DNA of 5,288 nucleotides, taken from positions 4,141-9,428 of the forward strand of contig MGQD01000184.1 of assembly GCA_001797695.1 (NCBI GenBank), given 5' to 3'. Below are positions 1-5,288 of this stretch, piece by piece; position 1 is the first letter of the stretch, and each line of letters opens with the position of its first letter. Position numbers and translations under genes: made by a program. Under the pieces are notes generated by a model that saw nothing but the letters and a program-made list of their open reading frames with translations, did not search any database and was not told the DNA's origin. This stretch comes from Deltaproteobacteria bacterium RBG_13_49_15. Lineage in GTDB: Bacteria; Desulfobacterota; Desulfobacteria; Desulfobacterales; UBA2156.

Positions 1-441
1 GCCTTGTGCGATCCTTGTCACATTTATGGAAAAAAGATAATTGCTTTTTCAGGGATTGCGCAAAATGCGGATTTCAGAGATACCCTTGAACGATATGGGT
101 GTAAAATCGCCTCATTTCATCCTTTTGCCGACCATCATCCGTATACGGATGCAGAGCTTGAACATATTTGGCAGGACGCGAAAGAGGCCTTTGCTGAATT
201 TGTCGTGACCACGGAAAAAGACTACCCGCGAATCCACGGTCGCATCCAAAATAAACCGGAACTGATTATCGTCGGGATTCATGTTTCAATGGTGGAAGAA
301 GAGCGGTTTTTCACATTTATCGACCGCCATCTTATGAATCGATTCCCGGCTTTGAAAAATAGGGTTAGGAGATATCCGATTCGATCTTCAGTTGAATCCA
401 CGGATCCAAAGGGGGATGCAGTGGAGCATCACCAGCAATGA
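1..441 (+). CDS. lpxK: Tetraacyldisaccharide 4'-kinase LpxK, C-terminal part (5' end outside window)
   Basis: LpxK uses ATP to phosphorylate the 4' position of the lipid A disaccharide at the inner membrane, giving lipid IVA. The frame is open from base 1 and 146 residues are visible, under half of the usual ~330, so the P-loop N-terminal half lies upstream. Counting from the first codon, visible family signatures are the FSGIA turn at 16-20 followed by a DF..TLE..G stretch, the F-x-DHHPYTDAEL block at 42-53 (the DHH is the well-known conserved LpxK motif), and TTEKD at 70-74. The usual proline of the GI-x-NP turn is not present (GIAQNADF). After the last recognisable family segment (FFTFIDRHL, about 102-110) there is a basic, polar tail of roughly 35 residues. 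The TTG at base 4 is a possible start codon but is internal to the family alignment. The stop overlaps the next start by four bases (ATGA). Identity is secure; only the beginning is missing. Confidence 0.93.
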   Translation, partial: ALCDPCHIYGKKIIAFSGIAQNADFRDTLERYGCKIASFHPFADHHPYTDAELEHIWQDAKEAFAEFVVTTEKDYPRIHGRIQNKPELIIVGIHVSMVEEERFFTFIDRHLMNRFPALKNRVRRYPIRSSVESTDPKGDAVEHHQQ

Positions 442-1217
442 ATGAAATGAACAAGATAAATATCGGGGTTGCGGTCATTGCAAAAAATGAAGCGGACCGG
501 ATTACGAGACTTGTTAAAAGTGTTTCGTTCGCAAAGCAGATCGTGGTTGTGGATTCGGGAAGCACGGATGGGACTCAAGCCTTGTGCAATGGGATGGGGG
601 TCAAAGTTATTCATCACGAATGGGCCGGGTTTGCGGCCCAGAAGCAATTTGCCATGGAACAGGTGGCGTCGGAATGGATTTTAAATCTGGATGCCGATGA
701 AGAGGTTTCGGAAGGCTTGTCGATGGAACTGACGGCTGCCATCCCGCACGCACCGCCGGATGTTTTGGGGTTTTCCATCCCCAGGCTTTCCAACTATCTT
801 AACCGATGGGTCAAGCATGGCGGTTGGTACCCGGATCGGAAGGTTCGTCTGGTTCGAAAGGGGAAAGGAAGATGGATCGGCGATCAGTTGCACGAACAGC
901 TTGCCGTGGATGGACGGGTAGAGCCCCTTTCTCAGCCGATCCTTCATCATGTTTACCGTGATATTTCGGATCAGGTGGTCACTATCAACCGCTTTTCGAC
1001 GATTTCGGCAGGAGCGATCGGGCCTGCAGGAAGAGGGTATCTCGCTTTGGGCCTGATTCATGCCGTCATCAAATTTTTAGAGTGCTATATTTGGAAGCTT
1101 GGAATATTCGACGGAATGGCCGGATTGGTCATCGCCGCCAACTCCTCCTGGTACGTTTTTTTAAGACATGCTAAAGCGTGGGAACTTGGACTTAAAAAGG
1201 ATCTCAAACCGAAATGA
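438..1217 (+). CDS. Family-2 glycosyltransferase, WaaE/KdtX-like (LPS core sugar transferase)
   Basis: This is a GT2, GT-A-fold glycosyltransferase of 259 residues, the usual size of the WaaE/KdtX group, whose Klebsiella and Serratia members add glucose to the inner-core heptose I. The N-terminal strand is IGVAVIAKNEADRI (9-22), followed by the nucleotide-binding VVVDSGSTDGT (36-46), HHEWAGFAAQKQFA (59-72) and the DxD-type LDADEE (84-89). The group-specific second half has GGWYPDRKVRLVRK (128-141) and a DQLHEQL segment (149-155). The C-terminus from about 201 to 250 is hydrophobic and aromatic (LECYIWKLGIFDG, then SSWYVFLRHAKAWE) and probably sits against the membrane. The ATG at 438 overlaps the lpxK stop by four bases; GGAG at 423-426 lies 11 bases upstream, and a second ATG at 447 is a less likely start. 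Its place between lpxK and lpxL ties it to lipid A/inner core assembly. The sugar and acceptor are not determined, so I give no symbol. Confidence 0.9.
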   Translation: MNEMNKINIGVAVIAKNEADRITRLVKSVSFAKQIVVVDSGSTDGTQALCNGMGVKVIHHEWAGFAAQKQFAMEQVASEWILNLDADEEVSEGLSMELTAAIPHAPPDVLGFSIPRLSNYLNRWVKHGGWYPDRKVRLVRKGKGRWIGDQLHEQLAVDGRVEPLSQPILHHVYRDISDQVVTINRFSTISAGAIGPAGRGYLALGLIHAVIKFLECYIWKLGIFDGMAGLVIAANSSWYVFLRHAKAWELGLKKDLKPK

Positions 1218-2176
1218 CCGGGACGGACGGTAAAAAGAATAGGATCGCACGGTCCGATCGGCTGGTGTACACCCTGATTTTTTCTGTTTTTCGGGTTCTC
1301 GGAGTTCTGCCACGTAAATGGGGAGTTTATGCCGGACATTTTATTGGGCGCATCTGGATTGCCGTTGACGGACGACATCGGGGGATTGCATTGCAAAATT
1401 TGAAAACCGCTTTTTCAAAGGAGAAATCGCCTCAAGAGATCCGGTTATTGGCCGGCGCCGTATTTCAAAATTTGGCTCAAATCATATTTGAAATCGGATG
1501 GGCTTTAAAACTTGATAAAAGCGATTTTTCCCGATTTTTTTCTTTCAGGGGATTTGACCGTCTATCGAACGCTTACAAAAGGAAAAAAGGGGTTATCCTT
1601 TTGACCGGGCATCTGGGGAACTGGGAGCTTTTGGCGGTTGTCGGCGCTATGGCCGGTTATCCGATCAATGTGCTGTACCGACCCCTTGATATCGGAGGGC
1701 TGGATCTTTTTTTCTATCGTTATCGGACGCGATTCGGCGCCAGGATGATTTCCCATGCCCGCTCCATGCGGAGAATTCTCCGAATCCTCAAACAAGGAGA
1801 ATGTCTGGCGATATTGATGGATCAGAACGTTGACTGGTATGAAGGAGCATTTGTTGAATTTTTCGGCAAAAGGGCATGCACCAACCTCGGACCGGCCCTG
1901 ATCGCGTCGGCAACCGAAGCCGCTGTCCTTCCGGTTTTTCTGCTTCGCGACGGATCGGCCTTTGTCGCAGAAGTCGGAGAAGAAATTCCCCTTATCCGGA
2001 CCGGAGACAGACGAAAGGATTTGGAGGAAAACACCCAGCGCTACAATCAGATTCTCGAGGCCTATATTCGTCGATATCCTGAACAGTGGTTTTGGGTTCA
2101 TCAGCGATGGAAAACAAGGCCTTATCACCCCTGGCCCAGCGAGAATTCGACGCTCGGAAAAGCCGATGCCGCTTAG
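1214..2176 (+). CDS. lpxL: Lipid A biosynthesis acyltransferase, LpxL/HtrB family
   Basis: The LpxL/HtrB family transfers an acyl chain from acyl-ACP to a hydroxyl of a primary acyl chain on Kdo-bearing lipid A, working at the cytoplasmic face of the inner membrane. The 320-residue product has the normal length. A hydrophobic N-terminal stretch (about 17-50) is the probable membrane anchor. The catalytic HX4E motif is TGHLGNWEL, with H133 and E138. YRPLD (155-159) is the second family motif, DQNVDWYEGAFVEFFG (203-218) the third, and the VLPVFL stretch follows. The C-terminal signature WFWVHQRWKTRP (292-303) is clear. The ATG at 1214 overlaps the preceding stop by four bases; a weak AAAGGA (1196-1201) is 12 bases upstream, which fits translational coupling. 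The family also contains LpxM and LpxP, and chain length and position cannot be told from sequence. As the only such enzyme here, and next to lpxK, the LpxL role is the simplest call. Confidence 0.92.
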   Translation: MTGTDGKKNRIARSDRLVYTLIFSVFRVLGVLPRKWGVYAGHFIGRIWIAVDGRHRGIALQNLKTAFSKEKSPQEIRLLAGAVFQNLAQIIFEIGWALKLDKSDFSRFFSFRGFDRLSNAYKRKKGVILLTGHLGNWELLAVVGAMAGYPINVLYRPLDIGGLDLFFYRYRTRFGARMISHARSMRRILRILKQGECLAILMDQNVDWYEGAFVEFFGKRACTNLGPALIASATEAAVLPVFLLRDGSAFVAEVGEEIPLIRTGDRRKDLEENTQRYNQILEAYIRRYPEQWFWVHQRWKTRPYHPWPSENSTLGKADAA

Positions 2177-3212
2177 AATCAGAGATGCCGGCCGGATCAG
2201 ACGCCTTATGATCCGGAGTGCCAATTGGATCGGGGATGCGGTGATGACAACCCCGGCCATATGCGACATCCGCCGCCATTTTCCAAAGGCACGGATCACC
2301 CTTCTGGCAAAACCGTGGGTGTCGCCCCTCTTTGAGGGAAGCGCTCACGTAGACGAGATTATGATTTATGATACAATCGGAAGACACCGGGGAATTAGCG
2401 GGTTTATGAATCTGATTGCCGATATCCGAAAATACCGGTTTGAGGCGGCAATCCTCTTCCAAAATGCGTTTGAGGCGGCCGTGATTCCATTTCTGGCCCG
2501 CATTCCACAGCGGATCGGTTATCCGACGGACGGTCGCGGTCTGTTGTTGACCCACCGGGTCCCGATCCCTTTGGATTTCAATGCCATGCACCAGGTCGCG
2601 TATTACAAAGGGATATTGGAAGGCATCGGCATCAAAACCGAATCGAAGGAGCTTCATGTGCAGGTGAAAAAGTCGGATTCCCTGCGCGCTGAAGACCTGT
2701 TGAGGCGCTGCGGAGCCGATCCGCAGGAGCGTATTGTCGGTATAAACTTTGGCGCGGCATATGGTCCGGCCAAGCAGTGGCCCATTGAACGGTTTGCCGG
2801 TCTGGCCGACCGGATCCATGACCATTTCGGATGCCGGATCGTTTTGTTCGGCGCTCCTCGGGATCGTGCTGCAGGAGAAGATTTGAAGAAAAGGATGAAA
2901 TCGCCCGCCATCAACATTGCCGGGAAGACCGAACTGGGAGAAGCCATCGCACTGATCCGGCGGTGCGATCTGTTTATCACAAACGATTCCGGACTGATGC
3001 ATATCGCCTCGGCATTGAAGGTGCCGCTCGTCGCCATTTTCGGCTCAACGAATCCATGGGTTACAGGCCCCTGGAATTGTAAGGGCAAGCTGGTGCGATA
3101 TCCGATTTCGTGCAGCCCTTGCCTGGAGCCGATATGTCCGGAAGGGCATTTGAAATGCATGACCCGTATTGAGGTTGAAACGGTCTATGACGCGGTAAAA
3201 GAGCTTCTATGA
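2166..3212 (+). CDS. waaF: ADP-heptose:LPS heptosyltransferase II (WaaF)
   Basis: WaaF is a GT9, GT-B-fold enzyme that adds the second L-glycero-D-manno-heptose to heptose I of the inner core, using ADP-heptose. From the ATG at 2166 it is 348 residues, the size of E. coli WaaF. Motifs: SANWIGDAVMTTPA (18-31) with D24 at the catalytic-base position, ILFQNAFEAAVIPF (96-109), GAAYGPAKQWP (196-206) with K203, IVLFGAPRDRAAGE (225-238), and the ADP-binding TNDSGLMHIASAL (272-284). The C-terminus has C316, C319, C324 and C331 (CxxC-x4-C-x6-C). The reading frame stays open upstream to 1962, but that region is lpxL. The ATG at 2208 would begin inside the first beta strand (RRLMIRSANWIGD), so 2166 is preferred; it overlaps the lpxL stop by 11 bases, with a weak CGGAAA at 2155-2160. 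This start leaves a short basic leader of about 10 residues ahead of the first strand. The stop overlaps waaC by four bases. Confidence 0.94.
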   Translation: MPLRIRDAGRIRRLMIRSANWIGDAVMTTPAICDIRRHFPKARITLLAKPWVSPLFEGSAHVDEIMIYDTIGRHRGISGFMNLIADIRKYRFEAAILFQNAFEAAVIPFLARIPQRIGYPTDGRGLLLTHRVPIPLDFNAMHQVAYYKGILEGIGIKTESKELHVQVKKSDSLRAEDLLRRCGADPQERIVGINFGAAYGPAKQWPIERFAGLADRIHDHFGCRIVLFGAPRDRAAGEDLKKRMKSPAINIAGKTELGEAIALIRRCDLFITNDSGLMHIASALKVPLVAIFGSTNPWVTGPWNCKGKLVRYPISCSPCLEPICPEGHLKCMTRIEVETVYDAVKELL

Positions 3213-4252
3213 AGATTTTGATCGTCAAATTAAGCGCCATCGGGGATGTGATCCACACTCTTCCGGCTCTAAACGCGATTCGAAACCATTATCCCGAAGC
3301 TCATATTACCTGGCTTGTGGAAGAGGCCGCATCTGAAATCCTGATCGGGCATCCGGCAATTGACCGGGTCCTGATTTCCAGGCGAAAGACATGGATCAGG
3401 GGATGGCGGTCGCCCGGTTTTTCGGCAAAATTCAGAGATGCCCTTTGTTTCTTAAAAACGCTTCAGGATACCCGGTATGATCTGATTATCGATTTTCAGG
3501 CGCTGTTGAAAAGCGGGATCCTAATTGCCCTTGCAAAAGGAAAACGGAAGATCGGATTCGACAAGGGGATGGAACATATGGAGCTAAGCCATCTCTTTCT
3601 AAACGAGAGGATCGCGCCGGTCTCCATGGAGCATCATGCCCTGTTGAGACAGCTCATGTTGGTAAGGGGGATCGGGATCGAATGGGACGGGATCGAATAC
3701 CGCCTTCCCGTAGAACCGGAAGACAAAAGACGGGCCGGCATCCTGTTGGCGGAACACGGAGTTCAAGCCGGAGAGCCCCTCATCATCATCAATCCCGGCG
3801 CCAAATGGAAGACGAAGCTTTGGAGCTCCTTAAAATTCGCCCGCTTGGCCGATGCCATGATTGAAAGACGGCTGGGAAAGGTCATTTTCACCGGAAGCGA
3901 AGAGGATAAACGCTTGATCGATGAGATCCGTTCAAGCATGAAAGACAACGCCGCCGATCTGTCCGGGAAGACCACCCTTAAAACCCTCGCTGCGGTCTTT
4001 GAAAAGGCAAAATTCCTTATTTCAACGGATACAGGACCCATGCATCTGGCCGCGGCGCTCGGCTTGCCCGTTATCGCCCTGTTTGGACCTACGGCTCCAT
4101 GGCGGACCGGCCCTTTCGGGTCAAGACATCGGACGGTGAGGGCCGGATTGCCGTGCAGCCCCTGTTTTAAACGGGAGTGCGGGACGGTCGCATGCATGTC
4201 GAACATATCTCTTGAGAATGTTCTTGGGGCAGTAGACGAACGATGCCGGTAA
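3209..4252 (+). CDS. waaC: ADP-heptose:LPS heptosyltransferase I (WaaC)
   Basis: WaaC, also GT9, transfers the first heptose from ADP-heptose to Kdo of the growing core on the cytoplasmic side of the inner membrane. The 347-residue protein starts MKILIVKLSAIGDVIHTLPAL, a near-textbook WaaC N-terminus, with D13 at the catalytic-base position; this separates it from the WaaF-type WIGDAVMTTPA upstream. Further motifs are DLIIDFQALLKSG near 92-104, NPGAKWKTKLW (195-205) with K203 at the family's lysine position, the ADP-binding STDTGPMHLAAALG (272-285) with H279, and ALFGPTAPWRTGPFG (290-304). A cysteine cluster (C316, C319, C324, C329) closes the protein; E. coli WaaC is somewhat shorter. The ATG overlaps the waaF stop by four bases, with a GAG-containing purine run at 3197-3203 five bases upstream. 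WaaC acts before WaaF although it is encoded after it. A different GT9 sugar specificity is possible but less likely beside waaF. Confidence 0.92.
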   Translation: MKILIVKLSAIGDVIHTLPALNAIRNHYPEAHITWLVEEAASEILIGHPAIDRVLISRRKTWIRGWRSPGFSAKFRDALCFLKTLQDTRYDLIIDFQALLKSGILIALAKGKRKIGFDKGMEHMELSHLFLNERIAPVSMEHHALLRQLMLVRGIGIEWDGIEYRLPVEPEDKRRAGILLAEHGVQAGEPLIIINPGAKWKTKLWSSLKFARLADAMIERRLGKVIFTGSEEDKRLIDEIRSSMKDNAADLSGKTTLKTLAAVFEKAKFLISTDTGPMHLAAALGLPVIALFGPTAPWRTGPFGSRHRTVRAGLPCSPCFKRECGTVACMSNISLENVLGAVDERCR

Positions 4253-5193
4253 TCCCCACCATCGATGCTTGCCGTGTCGATATTTCCGTCATTATCGTGA
4301 ACTGGAATACGAAAGAGCTTCTCATGAAATGCGTATCGTCCGTCTATCGCACGTTAAAAAAGATCTGCTTTGAAATCGTCATGGTGGATAACGGGTCCGG
4401 CGATGGGAGTGTTGATGCAGTACAAAATCAATATCCGGATGTCCGCGTGATTGCCAATGAAAGGAACCTGGGATTTGCAGCAGCCAATAATCAGGCATTG
4501 CAGAGGATTCTGGGCCGATATGCCTTGCTCTTGAACACGGATGCGGAACTGACCGAGGGCGCGGTCGATTCCCTCTATGATTTCATGGAGCGCCACTCGG
4601 ATGCGGGAATGGCCTGCGGACAGCTCCTCAACCCCGACGGCTCAAAGCAAAATTCCATCGCCAACCTTCCATCGCTGATGACACTGATCTCGAACGAAAC
4701 CGTGCTCAGGGTTCTTTTCCCTGGACGTTTTCCAAGCAAACTCCGGGAATATCTTGATCCCATTGAAGTCGAATCATGCATCGGTGCGTGCATCTTGGTT
4801 CGGAAGGAAGCCGTGGATGATGTTGGACTTCTTGACGAGCGATTTTTTTTCTTTTTTGAGGAGACCGATTGGTCGTTGAGAATGCGCAACGCCGGCTGGA
4901 AGATTTATTTTATCCCAGGAGCTAGGATTATTCACGGACAGGGAGAGAGTGCCGAAAAGCGGACGGATGCAAGGATCCTGTTTTATCGTTCCAGATACGC
5001 CTATTTTCGAAAGTGGCACCGTCGAAGTTTTTTTGCAATGGGGGCAATCCTGTTTATCCGTTTATTGGTCAATACCGCCCTAACCGTTATTGGTGTGGGA
5101 TTAACCTGCGCCCTTCACAAGAAATTGCGGCATCAATTATGGACTTACATCAAACTGATCGTATGGCACGCTAAAGGATGTCCAGCGCTTTGA
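4243..5193 (+). CDS. Family-2 glycosyltransferase, WbbL/rhamnosyltransferase-like, with C-terminal hydrophobic segment
   Basis: This is a GT2 enzyme of 316 residues, of the group that includes WbbL-type rhamnosyltransferases of O-antigen and cell-wall linkers. It is only distantly like the first GT2 in the window. Motifs: VDISVIIVNWNT (12-23), VMVDNGSGDGS (46-56), NERNLGFAAANNQAL (72-86), and LLLNTDAEL (95-103) at the metal/nucleotide-sugar site. Then come a CIGACILVRKEA segment, the acidic catalytic region around GLLDERFFFFFEETDWSLR, and a PGARIIHGQGES stretch that is typical of the group. Residues about 263-291 form a hydrophobic segment, interrupted by R273, that may anchor the protein; a basic tail follows. 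The ATG at 4243 is the only sensible start before the first strand and overlaps the waaC stop by 10 bases; the nearest purine-rich site, GGGG at 4226-4229, is 13 bases away, so coupling is likely. Position after waaC suggests outer-core or O-chain work. Donor and acceptor sugars are unknown. Confidence 0.88.
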   Translation: MPVIPTIDACRVDISVIIVNWNTKELLMKCVSSVYRTLKKICFEIVMVDNGSGDGSVDAVQNQYPDVRVIANERNLGFAAANNQALQRILGRYALLLNTDAELTEGAVDSLYDFMERHSDAGMACGQLLNPDGSKQNSIANLPSLMTLISNETVLRVLFPGRFPSKLREYLDPIEVESCIGACILVRKEAVDDVGLLDERFFFFFEETDWSLRMRNAGWKIYFIPGARIIHGQGESAEKRTDARILFYRSRYAYFRKWHRRSFFAMGAILFIRLLVNTALTVIGVGLTCALHKKLRHQLWTYIKLIVWHAKGCPAL

Positions 5194-5288
5194 AACCGGC
5201 TTTAATGAGTGATCATTAACATCATGCACGGCATCATGGATCAGGACAACAGGCGTATGGATAACGCCGAACATGGAAATCGGCTCCC
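5194..5288 (+). other. Intergenic tail after the last glycosyltransferase; no gene assignable
   Basis: These 95 bases follow the last stop codon. A + strand frame is open from an ATG at 5224 (also 5236 and 5257) to the window edge, about 21 residues, but it has no good ribosome binding site and resembles nothing I know. A - strand frame is also open here and runs back into the glycosyltransferase gene as a shadow. Neither can be called a gene from so little sequence. The stretch also holds a direct repeat of the 7-mer CATCATG (5220-5226 and 5232-5238), which is probably chance. Confidence 0.5.
5202..5219. repeat. 7-bp perfect inverted repeat (TTAATGA-N4-TCATTAA)
   Basis: Eight bases after the last stop codon, TTAATGA (5202-5208) is followed by a four-base spacer (GTGA) and its exact reverse complement TCATTAA (5213-5219). 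As RNA it could form an A/U-rich stem-loop, but only one G-C pair is present and no T-run follows, so it is not a convincing intrinsic terminator. As DNA it has the dyad shape of an operator for a dimeric regulator. Chance is a real alternative for an AT-rich repeat of this size. Confidence 0.4.

Noticed and set aside
1525..1541. T-rich stretch (T5 then T7) in lpxL, and T7 at 1707-1713, as possible terminators or slippage sites
   Set aside because: They are Phe and Asp/Phe codons inside conserved coding sequence, have no preceding GC-rich stem, and are too short to argue for phase variation alone.
1962..2165. Upstream extension of the waaF frame to an ATG at 1962
   Set aside because: These bases encode the conserved C-terminus of LpxL in another frame, and heptosyltransferase homology begins only after about 2195.
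1992..3002. Long open frame of 336 codons on the - strand, opposite waaF
   Set aside because: It lies antisense to the strongly supported waaF gene, its translation has no recognisable domain and is rich in Arg, Pro and Cys in the way shadow frames are. The same applies to the 245-codon - strand frame at 1562-2299.
5202..5219. Reading the dyad as a rho-independent terminator or an FNR/CRP site
   Set aside because: There is no T-run after the stem and the stem is A/U-rich; the half-sites match neither TTGAT-N4-ATCAA nor TGTGA-N6-TCACA.
5224..5288. Possible start of a further + strand gene at the window edge
   Set aside because: Only about 21 codons are visible, there is no good ribosome binding site, and no family resemblance can be judged.
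1..5288. Mobile elements, CRISPR repeats, tRNA or rRNA genes, or a novel defence or biosynthetic system
   Set aside because: The window is nearly fully covered by tightly packed, recognisable LPS genes, and I saw no repeat arrays, transposase motifs or structured RNA signals.

Overview
The window looks like the inside of a chromosomal lipopolysaccharide (LPS) operon from a Gram-negative, diderm bacterium. All recognisable genes lie on the + strand and serve lipid A completion and core oligosaccharide assembly. Base composition is roughly balanced. Both heptosyltransferases carry C-terminal cysteine clusters, and the lpxK / family-2 glycosyltransferase / lpxL / waaF / waaC order resembles arrangements I associate with Desulfobacterota (sulfate-reducing 'delta-proteobacteria'). 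That taxonomic placement is inference, not something the sequence proves.

Layout: 1-441, 3' part of lpxK (tetraacyldisaccharide 4'-kinase, start outside the window). 438-1217, a WaaE/KdtX-like family-2 glycosyltransferase. 1214-2176, an LpxL/HtrB-type Kdo-dependent lipid A acyltransferase. 2166-3212, waaF (ADP-heptose:LPS heptosyltransferase II). 3209-4252, waaC (heptosyltransferase I). 4243-5193, a second, WbbL/rhamnosyltransferase-like family-2 glycosyltransferase with a hydrophobic C-terminal segment. 5194-5288 is a short tail with no gene I can assign and one small inverted repeat.

Every one of the five gene junctions is an overlap (4, 4, 11, 4 and 10 bases), and Shine-Dalgarno matches are modest, so the genes are almost certainly co-transcribed and probably translationally coupled. 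No promoter or convincing terminator is visible, so the operon starts upstream of the window.

Working together at the cytoplasmic face of the inner membrane, LpxK phosphorylates the lipid A disaccharide. Kdo would then be added by a transferase not in this window (WaaA expected), and LpxL adds a secondary acyl chain. WaaC and WaaF add the first and second heptoses. The two family-2 enzymes probably decorate the core or begin the outer sugars, but their donor sugars cannot be read from sequence alone. I see no mobile element, CRISPR array, RNA gene or novel system; this is a well-conserved housekeeping locus, and the findings are modest.
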